Positions 48,001 through 60,743 of a DNA stretch of 64,000 bases are shown in pieces. Position 1 is the stretch's first letter; every line of letters starts with the position of its first letter. Location of the stretch: NCBI GenBank assembly GCA_002105175.1, contig MCGE01000042.1, positions 124,001-188,000 on the forward strand. Direction: 5' to 3'. Both the position numbers and the translations under genes were made by a program. This stretch comes from Absidia repens. Taxonomy: Eukaryota; Mucoromycota; Mucoromycetes; Mucorales; Cunninghamellaceae. Under the pieces are notes generated by a model, which saw nothing but the letters and a program-made list of their open reading frames with translations, made no database searches and was not told where the DNA came from.

Positions 48001-51000
48001 GCCAGTGGTGGATAATTTTAGCAAGAGTAGACTTATCATCATCGGAGTATCCAAATGGAGAGGGTGATAGCAATGGGTATGGTGGAAAGGATGATGCTGA
48101 GGTTGTTGTTGTCGAGGATAATGCTGATACAGTTGCCAGAGGATACAAACTAGAGAGGCGCTGAATACGTTTTTCATATTTCACCTTTTGTTCATCTAAT
48201 TCTTGCTGCAATTCTTCTCTTGCAAGGCGTATGATTTCACGATCCACCATTGAGTCGGTATCGTCTGTCGATGATGCTGATCCATAAAACCCACCGTTTT
48301 CGCCATACATGATGGTGGATACTGTGGATGGTGTTGCACTGTGACGGAAAGAGAAAGAAGATGTTGAAGAGCAAGGTGACATGGGCTGTGATAACACTCC
48401 ACCGCTGTGTGATGATTGTCGTTTTCGAATATTCCGCATTTTGGTCACATCGTCAAAAAGTTTTTCTAGTTCTTCGTTTGTCAAATTTTCAAAACCTGCT
48501 GGAGTTGGTGATCTTGGCTCATCGGCTGCATTGATTGAGTACTGTTGTTGCTGCTGCTGCTGCTGTTGCTGTTGAAAGTAGTGCATGACCGCTTCTTTCC
48601 GGGCAAATAACCAGTCCACTTGTGTAGTCGTTGATATCGTCCCCGTTGTAGACACCCCGTTTTCAATCGATAAAGCATCAGTATAATCGTCAGTGTGTGA
48701 AGTCATATCAGATGGCTGTTCGTGCATTTTCTGCTCGTCACGTTCACGTCTTGCTTCTTCAGGATGATTGAATCGAAACACATGATAGTCCCCAAGAATA
48801 ATCCGATAACCATTTTTGAGTTCTTTGGGTGTAGTGATATGAATGCCGTTCACCATTGTCACTGATTGGTCATCGTTGTTGGGATAGATTGTCACCACTT
48901 GGTCCACATTCTCGAGCCGGCAATGATTTTCCAAAATATTGGAGCCAGTGAGGCGAATATATTGCTTCTTGTTGTTGCCGCTGTCATCACCATTGTCAAT
49001 TCCATCAATTTCATTGTCATCCTTATCATCCACCGACTTCCGACCACCCACCACCGTTGTTCCAGGTTTGATTTGATAGACAAGGCATTCGGACATGAGA
49101 GGATCTTCGTTGAGATTGACCAGATAAGGGACTTTTTTTGGTGTATAGACCCCCATTTCATTCTTCGCCACCGTGATACCGAGTTCCGCCAATGCATGCT
49201 CCCGATCCTGCTGAATTTGTACTGTGGTCCGTAATCGGTCTTCCCATGATTGATCGATATCACCGAGCAGTTTTTGCGACGACTTGATTTGTTCCACTAC
49301 TTGCCGTTTGGAAAGCTCTGTCGTATTTCCATAAGCATCCTTGACAATAACAGACTTTGATGGTAGTACTGGGACGGTAGCGGTCATGTCAATGGTTTGA
49401 TAGTTGTTTTCTTCGCCAATAATGCTTCCTTCACTGTTTTGATGTTGTTGCTGTTGTAGTTGTTCAGGATGTGGGACGTAAGCCAGCAATGATTGCTTGA
49501 GGTTCTGTATTTCAGTCTTGAGGTCACGGATCATTCGGACGTTCGGATCTTCGTTCACCACTGCCTTGGTCTTGATTTTCTTGGCTTGATCTGCATATCG
49601 GAGTGTACTGAGTGTTTCATCAAAATCTGCAGGTGAGATAGCAGCAATCATGGCCGTTTTGGAGTTTCCACCAAGCGAGTCCTTCAATAACCAAGTAAGT
49701 ACCTATTGGAAAAAAAATAATAACCAATGAATATTGTGCTGAAAAATAGGCAAAGCATGGAGAAATAACGCATACTTACCGAATCACGGTAAGGAATAAA
49801 TGAGTCACGTTTCTTGTGCGATTTGGCGTTCGATGGGGATGCCGTTGTTGTTTGATCAGCCAGCCCAGCAATCACCTTACCCAATGTTGTTAACGATCGA
49901 TTGATGTTGGCCCCTTCTTTCAGTCGCATGCCAGAAGCACCGGTACTATTAGCGCGTTCACTACCAGCCAGATCCACCAGGCTATCATATTATTAAAGGA
50001 TAAAGAGAAAAATGGTCAGTTCAACTCTTTCACTTAATTTTTTTTTTTTTCATGTTTTTCTAAAAGCGTACCTGAATCTTGACACTTTTTCGCTTTGCTG
50101 ATTTGTTTTTGTGTCCGTAATTTTTTGAGTCAGTATAATGGTAAATACAGCATGGGACCGGGAAGAGGTTTCGTTCATATTGGTTGCTGCCACCGTCCGT
50201 GCCTATGGAATTAAGAGGATGAGTATAATTTTAGTTGATGTAATCCAAATGCCTCAATTTTTATTTTACTTTTTTTTTTTTACCTTGTTGCCTTCATCCA
50301 TCAAATGTTCAATGTCTTCAAATGAGTTCACCACCAATCTTGATAAATCTTCGACATAAGGACCCAAGCTAGGATGCTCACGAACCTTGAGATGCTTGGT
50401 TCGAGGGTTAAGTAGATCGCGGACACGTTCGTTGTATATTTCGATATATGACACCTCAGCGCAGTAAGTAATAGAAGGATTTTGATTTTGATTGATGCGA
50501 TTGAAGAGTTCTGAACAAGTTCGAGGAATAATACCCTTGTCTTCGCCATATCCTATCATAGAATACGACTTCCCAGAGCCAGTTTGTCCATCTAACGTAA
50601 TAAGAAGAGAAAAGAGTGAGATAAGGATGAACAGCGTGGTATGTCTATGTGTAACCTTACAGGCAAATATACAGCAATTGTACCCATCAAAGGCATGATT
50701 CAACCATTCCCGACCGACATCGTTGTAAACTGTCTCTTGATCCGCATAATCATCGTCTGTCTTGTTGCCAGCTGACCAATAAGACTTATCAAACGTAAAC
50801 GCCTTGATATCATCGTTGGATTTGGGGTTTTGCAATATCGTTTGATTGTTTTCCATTTTGACCAGACAGGTGGCACCGCGAGCCAACTCTAAAAATTAAA
50901 CAACGTAAAGCATATAAATTAGTTTCATCATCCTTGTCCTCCACCCATTACACCACATGCCTTCGTCTTACCTCTTGCATTCAAAGGACGACAACGAACT

Positions 51001-51023
51001 ACTACTTTGATATTGCCTTGCAT
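45056..51023 (-). CDS. Kinesin-3 motor (KIF1/Unc104-like)
   Basis: Plus-end-directed microtubule motor that in fungi carries early endosomes and other organelles. Nine exons give 1787 aa. The motor domain starts [18 protein letters not shown], with P-loop [11 protein letters not shown], switch [12 protein letters not shown], switch II DLAGSE and neck region [20 protein letters not shown]. An FHA domain follows (around [21 protein letters not shown] and [20 protein letters not shown]), then a long stalk with KIF1B/DUF3694-like parts and a C-terminal PH domain ([22 protein letters not shown], ending [10 protein letters not shown]). Two long glutamine tracts interrupt the stalk (about 47262-47325 and 48545-48575). 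The gene converges on URA2. The splice across 50590-50660 restores the P-loop; the unspliced frame happens to remain open there. Confidence 0.95.
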
Positions 51024-51979
51024 AATGTGTTGTCGTGATTTCTATATAACGTAGCGTGTCAAGCGAATATATTGGGGATATAATACAAAAGGGGAATTTT
51101 AAAAAAAAAGGTACAAGAAGAGGGATGAAGGAGAATGAACGATTTTAAATAAAAATCAGTCAAGGGAGCTATGTATATAAATGTGGGAGGGAAGGACGAA
51201 AAAAAATGGGAAAGGAATGTTAGAAAGGAAGGGCAAATGGAGAAAGAGATGTTCAAAAACAAATTAAAAAATAATAGCGGAAAACCTTTTTTAAGGTTTT
51301 TTAAGATAATCGGGATTTAAAATTACAGACAAGACCTTTGTCGCCAGCCATGTCCTCGACAATTATTTTTCGGATACGTGAGCCTACGCCTTTCGCCTGT
51401 CTTTCAGCGACTACTAAATTGATCGGGGGGGGGACCAAAAGGTTCTTAGGAGCCATTTTATTTTTCCTTATTTGCATTATAGCATTTGATAAACAAGTAT
51501 AGACAGCGCTAACATATGCCACAGATTGTGCATGAAGATAAATCGGGCTTATATGGTAGAATCATTTATTCTCCAAAGGGGCTTCTGTCTGAAAGGGGGA
51601 TGTGGTCAAATACACATGGAGTGCATATTGGAGAGTGCATTTATTTCAAACAGCGACATGCAATAAAATTTCAAAGCTTTCGTTCCAAAGTCATATATTT
51701 TATTATAATAATCGTAATCAAAGATCTCACAGTTTTTTCTTTTCCTGAATTGAGTCGTAGAGAATATTTAGTAATTTTATCATCCCACCGTAGCCAAGGA
51801 TTCACAGAAAAAGGCTAGGGTCAAACCGGATTCATGCCATATTAACATTCCGAAGTCATGCCCCCCCAAAAAAAATGAGGTGACAACTGAAACCAGCTCC
51901 AACTACAAAAGACAAACCCATCCCAATTTCATCGTTATTATTTTTCTTTTTAATTCATTCGAAGTTTTATAAATAAATC
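51024..51979. other. Divergent spacer between kinesin-3 and universal stress protein genes
   Basis: AT-rich with A/T leaders on both sides. Open frames at 51301-51522 (minus) and 51516-51818 (plus) are about 70-100 codons but carry no recognisable domain or splice structure. I do not call them genes. Confidence 0.45.
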
Positions 51980-52622
51980 ATGCCCCGAACCATTTTGATT
52001 GCCTATGATCATTCGGACGCTTCCACTAAGGCGTTGAATTGGGTCCTCGATCATCAACTTCTCTTACCCGATGACAAGATCTATGTGACGACAGTATTGA
52101 ATGATGATGTTCTTTCATTTGAAGGGTTTGGATTAGAAGCAGCGGCTATTGGACCTGCCACTTGGATCAATGATGATTGTGGAGAAAGAATGATACAATT
52201 AAAAGAAGATGCAAGGCGATTATTGGATACTGTCATTCAAGTGATGAAAAAAAGAGGCGTAAGTTTTTTTTTCTTTTTTTTTTTTGTTATTTTCTGAGGG
52301 TGGAGGGTGGAGATATAAACATAATGGTGACATCCTTTTTTGCCCTTGAATTTTATAGCTTTCAGCAAAAACTAGTATACTGCATGGGGATGCAGGTGAT
52401 GCTTTAGTAGGGGAGGCTGAGACTTTAAAAGCGGATATAGTATTTGTTGGCTGCAATGGACGTGGATTTTTCAAGAGGTAATGCTGATGATGATATATAT
52501 ATATTATATATAATAGTAGTATTAATGGCTGTTTTATTATGTATTCCAGACAACTTTTGGGATCAGTATCTGAGCATCTTACACGAAATCTCAAATGCTC
52601 AGTTATGGTTGTCAAACCCTGA
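51980..52622 (+). CDS. Universal stress protein (UspA family, ATP-binding type)
   Basis: Single-domain alpha/beta nucleotide-binding protein of stress responses. Three exons (51980-52258, 52359-52477, 52550-52622) give 156 aa, the standard length. It opens PRTILIAYDHSDASTKALNW with the conserved acidic residue after the first strand. It ends with the ATP-binding signature G-x2-G-x9-G-S (GCNG...RQLLGSVSEHL) and the last strand VMVVKP. The middle insert (SFEGFGLEAAAIGPATW) is longer than in bacterial UspA and typical of eukaryotic members. The function beyond nucleotide binding is unknown. Confidence 0.93.
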
Positions 52623-54076
52623 TAGTCATTGTAGAAAATAATGTAATTACGGATATCTTTAAAGACACATGCAAACCAATACCATATAACCCACACATTG
52701 AAAATTTGAGACAGAATAAAAAAGATCAAAAAGAATATACAGTTTTATTTTTATTGACAAATATGATAAAATACAAAAAAAAGGGGGATGGGTGGAAAAC
52801 CAGTGGAAGGGGTATGATGTACTAAACTAATCTAAAGGTATTGAGAATAAACCAGGTTGACAGCTGTATGTGGTAGACCCCTTCAAAATATGTGGCAATT
52901 GTATAGCATATACAGCAAGCGATGACAGCAAGAGTGTGAACAAAGTATTGCCGTTGTCGAGAAAACCGTAGTTTCACTAAATAAAGGAAAATATATACAA
53001 AAAAGTGCTAATAAAACTACCATTCATATTTTGATGTGTTCTATCCTCTCTCATATGTAATCAATCTTACTGCCACCCTGACGTATCATTTTGATCAATC
53101 CAAGAAGTTTCGCTGTTTGTTTTGGAACTCAGCAGCATCTGCAGAGAGTCTATCAGTTGGAAAAAGGACGAGAAAATTGCGTGAGCTTCTATTTATAGTA
53201 ATAGGGGCAGTGTACCTTTCGCTGGGAAAACGAGTATTGCTGAAGCAGCGAGAATGATCATTGATCGCACTGATGATAACAGCAGAATCTACAGTTAAGG
53301 ATGTTTCAAGTTAAGAAGGGAGTCGACATCGTAACACTGAGGACATGTTGACATTCATTAGGTATATGTAAACAACCAAGACAACTTACTACGCACTGCT
53401 TCAAAATAGTTTAATCGGTAATGATAGACAACAAAAAAAGAAAGAGTGAAGCTAAAAGCGGCTGGCCATAATTTTTTCGTGAGCAACTTTTAAATCCCGC
53501 TCATCCTATTGGCGTGTAGTCCAAAGGACGGTTAGATCTTGATCGCATCAGAGGAATTACCCGTTCAAGTCGTCGATATAATATTTATATACACATTTCT
53601 CCTATTCTGGTCATTTATGGACTCTTTGTGGAGTATGTTTATATTGGGGCGGACATAATATAAAATTGTGATTCTAGTAGCTGATTCATTGTCTTCAAAA
53701 TTCATTTGCATTATTTCGCTATTTTCCTTCTTCAAAAATTTATTATAACGTCCACTGTGATTTTATTATAATTGAAAAGATTGAAACATCAACGTATCAT
53801 ATATAATATTTGATTAATAATGAAAAAAAATAAAAATAAAGGAGATATAATACCTTATGATAGAAAGAGTGAGCCAGAAAAAAAAAAAGAAAGATTATGC
53901 ATGTCTCGTTTTTTGCTATAAAAAAATTTCTAAACTCCTTTTTTATTTTTTCTTTCTCTTTCGCTTTGTTTTTTTTTTTAAAGAAAAAGGTCGCCCCCTT
54001 ATTTTTCTCGCATTCCCTTTTTCTTGTTTTTATCCTTTTATTGAATACCGTCACATACACTTTTCGACTGCATGCC
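52623..54076. other. Spacer with unresolved minus-strand coding-like stretches
   Basis: Two minus-strand stretches look coding but lack a convincing start. 52823-52970 follows a TTTAG acceptor and reads KLRFSRQRQYFVHTLAVIAC onward through a hydrophobic segment to a stop. About 53110-53470 contains a hydrophobic frame (KLWPAAFSFTLSFFVVYHYR) that can splice via GTAAGT to a second open stretch. Alternative phases remain open, so no gene model is given. From 53700 onward is AT-rich promoter for the next gene. Confidence 0.35.
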
Positions 54077-57000
54077 ATGTTGGTGAACAATAGCACTCGT
54101 ATTGGGCGATTGCCGGTGGGTGGTGGCGAGACATTTGACATTCATCATCACCATCGTCTTATTTCTGCTCATTCGACTACAACTACATCATCATCTTCCT
54201 CTTCTTCAGCATCATCATCAACTGCTTCAAAAGCGATAACAAACACCAGTGATTTATTTTCACCTACATTGCAAAAACGACAACATCGATCATGCCGATC
54301 TTCTTGCCATTCATCATCGTCATCAACATCGACATCATCCTCATCATCACAGGTGGCAAACAACACCCATGGATTGAAACTTGGACAAAAGGTGACTGTA
54401 TCAAGTATGAATGCTCTTGGAACGATACGCTTTATTGGCACCACATCATTCAAACCTGGAATTTGGGTTGGTATTGAACTTGATATTATCGGTACAGGAA
54501 AAAATAGCGGTGTTATTAAAGGGTAAGCATATAGGTTTCATGCCTTTTTGATCTTTGACATGATACATTTGTTACACAAAACTCAAGCTAGATGGACTAA
54601 CCTAGTCCCCCCCCCATTTTCCCCTTTTACATATCATGATTTAGTGTTCGCTACTTTGATTGTCCTCCTGAAACAGGTCTTTTTATTATCGCCAACAGGG
54701 TGACTTCTCTCAAACAATCCACTTCAACTTCAGCTGATCCACAACCAATGCCTACAGTGACACCGAAGAAAAGTCTGACGACCACCACTACCACTGCTCA
54801 GCGCCGTCGCGCAAAAACACCTTTAATGGACTCCTCATCACCAACCACCAAAACCACATCACACCATCCACGTCAACGCTGCTTATCACATGATCATCAT
54901 CCGAAACCTACTTCAACGGTCTCGATGGCACCAAAGAAGAAATTACCTCCTGCGTCTCTATCTACCAAAACATCTCGTCCTCAATCAAGGACTGAAATTT
55001 CCAGCACAGGCCAAAAACCGTTAACCTCACCTTCATCTTTGATGTGCAACAAAACCGCGTTACCAACAACAAGAAAATCGGTCACACCTGTCATCTCATC
55101 ACCTTCCACGCTATCGAATATCAAACAACAGCAAAGCAAAAGTACGAGAAGAACGGTCACACCTACCACCAACAGTACCAAGAAACGCAATTCTAGTTTG
55201 ACATCGTCTACCACAACCAAACATTTAGTCCACGGACCTGATACTCCTCGAAAAAGTAAAAGCACCAGCACTCGTCAGGTGGTCACTCAAGATGAATTGA
55301 AGAAAATGCACGTGCTTTTGGAACAAAGTCGACAAGAAAAACAGCGGCTTTCGGATGAAATGAATGGGAAAGAAGCAGTCTGGGAACGACTGGTTACCGC
55401 CAAAGAAAGCTATGCGCTCAAGGTTCAGGACATGCAGAAGGAAATTACTCGGCTACAAGACTCACTCCACCACACTCAGCAACATGTGACTCAGTTGGAA
55501 TTACAGCTCTCTCAATCTAAGCAGTCATCTACCTCCGGTTCTTTGTCGGGCTCTTCTCATGGTGATTTGTCCTCCGGCGGGATCTACGGCATCAATACAG
55601 TGGAACAGCAATATATTCAGCGAATTGAAAAATTGGACCGGCTGGTGAGGGAATGGCAACAAGATGCTCAAGATTCACATCAGCGGGCACAGCAACAGCA
55701 ACAAACGTATACGGCTCAAATCGAACAGTTACGTCGTGATTTGGCGGAACGGGATCAAGCAACGGCGACCATGGAACAGGAATATGAAGCCTCCAAGCAA
55801 GCAAACTCGGAGACAATTCGGCAGTATGAAGCCACAATGATACAATGGACGACCGAACGGGACGAGGCAATGGCATCCAAAGACAACCATATCGCTCTAC
55901 TGGGTCGAATGATCGATGAATTGAAAGCTTGCCACTTTTTGCTTCCACCCTCGCCCAAAAATGAGGAGGATGGGGAAGATGGGGATGTAGATGGACTGTT
56001 TATGACTGGAAATGGTGGTGGTGCTTCTGGAATTACAGATATGAACGACGGTATCCCCTGCGATAGTACGAATATAGCAGCGACTACGATTCATTTGACC
56101 GGTAAAAACAATACAACGAATAGCAGCAATATCATCCATTCTTCACGACGACGGCTTGAAAAGCAATTAGAACTCTCCACCGTGGCGCTTGAAGATGTAC
56201 AACAAAAACACAAGACGATGGCTTTGGAGAATGAACAATTACGTGAACAACTCTCGCATATGCATGCAGCTTCAGGTGCAGCTAATCAGCAGTTTCAGCA
56301 ACTACAAAAAGAACTATCATTGGAGATTAACGACAAACGGATCGTGATGGAAGAACGGGATTTGGCTTTGCAATATCAACTGCGGACCGAAGACAAGTAC
56401 AAGGATTTAGTGATGACGAATACTCGATTGGAGCAACAATTGGAACAAAGACAGGCAACACAAGAAAAAATTTTGGCGGTGGAAAACAAACTCATCCAAT
56501 TACAACAACAGCACTCTCTTTTATTACAGCAAACGCATGATGCAGCAATAGAACAGCAAGGGGAGCACTACACAGACAAGGTTCGGAATGTAGATGGACA
56601 ACACGACATGAGACAATTGCAACAGACACTAGCTAGTATGAGCTTGGCAATGGAAACAAAGACACTTCGGATTGCTGAATTGGAAAACGATCTTCAGCAG
56701 ATGGAACACCGTACCACCCATCATCATCATTCTTTGGAACAGCAGCAAAGACAAAGACCCTATGGTAGCACAACGGCCGTTGCCTTGACATCTCCTATGT
56801 GCTCAGGGATCATCATGCCAAGCTCGCCCATATCAGAAACAACATCTTCTGTCATCACTCTACCCTCACGTGTCAACTCACGCTCAGATCACAATGATAG
56901 CAATAATCGCTCCTCATTTTCCTTTGGCGACATTTCTTTGATGGCGGCAATGAACAAGGGCAGGATGGATGATCAGAACTCGAAGACCGTAAGTCTTTTT

Positions 57001-57143
57001 TTTTTTTTTTTTTTACCAACAATGTCAATCGGGGCACTCATAACTCATTCTCTTTATTTTTTCTTTTGTAGTATTGCGTTAATTGTGATATATTTGACAC
57101 TCATATAACCGCGGCTTGCCCCAATCAAGATGAAACTTACTGA
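54077..57143 (+). CDS. CLIP-170-like microtubule plus-end protein
   Basis: Cytoplasmic linker/plus-end tracking protein (Bik1/Tip1/CLIP-170 class). Three exons (54077-54522, 54645-56988, 57072-57143) give 953 aa. A Ser/His-rich N-terminus precedes one CAP-Gly domain (LKLGQKVTVSSMNALGTIRF, KPGIWVGIELD, GKNSG, GVRYFDCPPETGLFI). A basic Ser/Thr/Pro-rich region with many S/TP sites follows, then a long coiled coil (about residues 330-850) rich in Gln and Glu. The last exon encodes a CCHC zinc knuckle, YCVNCDIFDTHITAACPNQ, and the C-terminus ETY, similar to the ETF end of CLIP-170, which binds dynactin or CAP-Gly partners. The usual GKNDG motif is GKNSG here. It lies near the kinesin-3 gene. Confidence 0.92.
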
Positions 57144-57739
57144 ATATCCTCCTTTCCTCCTCCCCCCTTTCCTCTTCTCCTTTAACCCCGTTACCCCTTG
57201 TAGTTTCTTATACATCTATATATTTACAACCTAGTCATATTCATTCTCCTATTCTTATCGCCTTAATATCTTGTTTAATCCATTTTTTTTTTCATCACTA
57301 TCAAAAAACTAAAAATAAAACTTGTATCATTTTATCTTATGCTTGTTGTAGGCTGGGGGGATTTTTTTTTTTTGGTTCTTGTTTCGGAAATTGGGTACGA
57401 TGTGTTACTGTACAGTACTTTACAGTTGGAAAGGTATGAGAACGACGGTTGGTCGAGCTCGCCTCGTACCTCATCTTCTTTGTTTTTTCTTCAACACGCG
57501 CATGCACTGTACATACTCTACAGTACAGTACACTGTGAATATACCATTTTTACAAGTTAACTAAGCGTACAGTATATGAAGCAATAAATAAAAGTAAATA
57601 GACATAGCATAGTTTATTTAAATTTAGAAATGAACCATGACAACTAAGCTTAATTCATCTAGTGATAATACTATGGCACATATCTGAAGGGAATATTTAA
57701 GGTGTAAGTGGGGCGTATAAGCTATTTCAAATGCCGCAC

Positions 57740-58350
57740 ATGTGATTTTTGCGGCTTTTTTTCCCCCTTTCATTTCATTTTTCTTTCTTTCTTTTTTTCT
57801 TCACCATTCAACTTCTTTGATGTCATGGTGGACTTAGATTAGTTTCAGGACTAGTTTAGAAGGGTTTTCAGCTCAGGGATTACAAGATGCATGGGGAGAC
57901 CCTTTCATTTTGGGATTCAAAATTTAGGACTACTATTAGTTGGCTTTCTGGACCCTCCCTTAGCTTAGTTTAGTTTTAGTTTGTCCATAGTTTAAAACTA
58001 TATGTGAATAAAATATGATTCTTTTTACGTGCTTTAATGAAAATGGTCCATTGTACTTTCTCTTGTCTTGTAGATCTCTCTTTTATTACCATCATCGCTG
58101 TTAATTAGTGTAATCAGTTGCTGTGCTTCAGTAATAAATATTCCTCCAGTCTTTATTACGCATTGTACAGTATATTAGATACCCTTTTGCGATTGTACTT
58201 TTAGAATAGAGCTTACCATACATCTGAACCCCCATTAGTCTCCCTGTTAGTCTCCCACTTACCATCATTAGATCCTTCCATTAGATCCCCTTGTGACAAT
58301 GAATCCCTTGTCTTTAGTTTGGTATCTATCAATATCTTTCAATAAACTAT
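57740..58350 (+). repeat. R1 dispersed repeat, copy H
   Basis: Forward. Pyrimidine tract and CACCATTCAACTTC near 57802, GGACTAGTTTAGAAGGG, core GGATTACAAGATGCATGGGG near 57877, CCCTTTCATTTTGGGATTC, GTGAATAAAA near 58003. The second unit ends CTTTCAATAAA near 58337. The GC block is degenerate (GCCGCACATGTG). Confidence 0.8.
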
Positions 58351-58749
58351 TCTTTTCTATTAGTTCATCATTCTATGATCCATATAATAGTGAGAAATGT
58401 CGTTACTGTTGGTCTTTTGTTAATGCCGTATCAAGCACCTGCTTTCTAGTTCAGAGCCCGCTTCTGCTCTTGCCCTCTTCTCAAAGCCCGAAGGACTATT
58501 TGGCACTCCTGGATCATTTACTATAAAACGTAGCCATATTGTTGCTCTATAAATCAATATTAATGATCCTAGGCCATATCACCAGTGTAAATTTTCCTTT
58601 CAAAATATTATAGTCTCTGCATAACTGAACACACAGCATACATCAGTTCATTGTTTTTATTCCGTATGACACAACAATGATAGTAAATCCTCTTCCCCCC
58701 CCCCTATAAAATCCCAGCCGAAAATCATTGAAGCTCTGAGGAGATGCTG

Positions 58750-58877
58750 CCAAAGTGCGAAATGATGGAGTCCCTTCTCATCAAAACCCTCACTTCAATA
58801 ATAACTCCCCCTCCCGACACCCAATAAAATCGATATATTTTCAAAAGCTCCAGTGGATTGCTAGAGCGTTTATTTGA
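58750..58877 (+). repeat. R2 short repeat, copy 2
   Basis: CCAAAGTGCGAAATGATGGA, ATCAAAACCCTCACTTCAAT, ACCCAATAAA, GCTCCAGTGGA and AGAGCGTTTATTTGA match copy 1 (44796-44926). It sits between R1-H and R1-I. Confidence 0.7.
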
Positions 58878-58899
58878 TGATGATAATTAAAAACATGAA

Positions 58900-60260
58900 C
58901 AGTATTTTATTGAAGCTTGATGATGAATTCGACGGTATGAATGAGAGTTCTGGGGAGCATTAAGTTAAAGCGATAATGGTAAGAAAAGACATATTACACA
59001 ATGTATTAGTTTTAGTTTAAAAGGGATTATTTGAATATGAAATCAGCCATACAGTGCGTATTGTACAGTAGTATATACAAGACTTGAAAGATTGCCTTTG
59101 TGTTTTAGCATGTAATACAGACATCTGGAGATAAATATGAGAGAGAGTAGTAACATATTTTTCATTGAAGGAAGTAAGAAGAGACATATTTTATTCATGT
59201 ATAATTTTAAACTAAGTACAAACTAAGACTAAACTAAGCTATTGGAGGGTTCAAAAAGCCAACTAATGGTGGTTCTAAATCCTGAATCCCAAAATGAAAG
59301 GGTCTCCCCATGCATCTTGTAATCTCTGTTCTGGAACCCCTTCTAAACTAATCCTGACTCTAATCTAAGTCCACCGTAACCTCAAAGAAGTTGAATGGTG
59401 GAGTAAGAAAAAAGAAGAAAATAAAAGAAAGGGAAACAGAAGAGGAAAAAAATTAAATGAAAGAAATAAAGCTCCACGTGGGCGGGATTTGAAATAGTTT
59501 TTTTTTTCGGTGGATACAAAAACTGAATTCCTACTCTTTTAGTCAACACCATACACCGTCAATAGCATGGTAGTTATCTTCTAGTAACGTCGTTGGAGTC
59601 AATATGGAGCGATTTGGGGTAATTTACTTCCACCTTCGCTGTAGAATAGTTTATCACCCGCCGTAGGATAACACACCCTTTTTCATTGGACTAAATTACC
59701 TTAATGTTATAAACATATCACCCGCCTATCATCGCTTCTCATTTGGATATGTGTCATATTATTATCATTGGGTCATTTTAGCTTAGTTGTCCTAGTAGAT
59801 ACCTCCATCTAAATGAAATCTGTTTGTATACCTTTACATTGTCTCTCATAAGTTTAGTTTGTCCTATAGAATGGACATACCGACACTATATGGAAGAGTG
59901 CTTGTGCGTTTACAAAATAAAATAAAATAAAGAGATCAGGTGTGATGCCATCTCGATCAACCGTCGTGCTCGGTGCTCCATCTACTGTACTGAGTTTCTA
60001 AATATATGGGATAGAAGGGGGGGTTTCTTGAATGGTTTTATGGTAGAATATGACCATTGTGAACACATGAAAAAAGAACATCAAAGTATGTATAAAAAAA
60101 TAAGCACCGACGGGGCGCATCAAAAATATGATTATTGAAGCGCACTGGAAGGTGAATAGTTTATCATACCTTCATAACATCAATTTTTTTTTTTTTTTTG
60201 AAACGTCTTGGTGTTGCAATTTCTCGTCCCTCTGTTAAAATCGACCAACTTCAATCGAGC
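58900..60260 (-). repeat. R1 dispersed repeat, copy I (long form)
   Basis: Reverse. TTTTATTGAAGC near 58907, TTTTATTCATG near 59190, core CCCCATGCATCTTGTAA near 59306, CCACGTGGGCGGGATTT near 59474. Diverged homology to copy A continues through TGAATGGTTTTATGG, GAAGCGCACTGGA and TCGACCAACTTCAAT near 60250, which defines a unit of about 1.3 kb. Confidence 0.78.
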
Positions 60261-60368
60261 ATTTTTTAGAACACAACACAACAACAACAATAACAACTAT
60301 CAGTGGTATATTTTGGTCCATTTCATATTTACTATCATTATACATGGTTAAAAATATTTGTTGTTAAA

Positions 60369-60369
<1 letters not shown>

Positions 60370-60416
<47 letters not shown>
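60370..60416 (+). repeat. Poly-A run (47 nt)
   Basis: Uninterrupted adenines just beyond the distal end of R1 copy I. It may mark an old retroposition tail or be simple slippage; the length may also be imprecise in the assembly. Confidence 0.8.
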
Positions 60417-60419
<3 letters not shown>

Positions 60420-60743
60420 TTATTATGGTACTACAATAATATACTATATTTTCCGCGAGACCCAAATTTTTGACCATCTTGCTTCGCTGCACCTTAGATG
60501 GATTTGAATTTGAAAAATGGAGAAGAGCTACAACGCTGATGACAATACTGTACTAGATGAAATGTACCCCACTTGCAATAAAAATAATAATTCTACGCTG
60601 GACAATATCATCTACGTCTCAACAAAAGCTATACCAGAATGTCAATTAGAGGACTGAAGAGGATTGTTTTTTTTTTTTAAAAAAAAAAAGGTTCTTTATT
60701 TGGCAATGAGAAGAATAGTCTACATCTGAAAAACAAAACTATA

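Larger units (their letters stand above)
57144..60743. other. Repeat-rich convergent spacer (R1 copies H and I, R2 copy 2, poly-A)
   Basis: 3.6 kb without recognisable genes. 57144-57740 is the CLIP 3' region, with AATAAA near 57315 and TGTAC/GTACA-rich palindromes at 57405-57545. Then come R1-H, R2 copy 2 and R1-I in inverted orientation, a 47-nt A run (60370-60416), and the 3' region of the LRR gene. Confidence 0.6.

Noticed and set aside
51301..51818. Two opposed frames of 73 and 100 codons between kinesin-3 and USP
   Set aside because: No domain, no introns and no leader-like sequence; average composition of AT-rich spacer.
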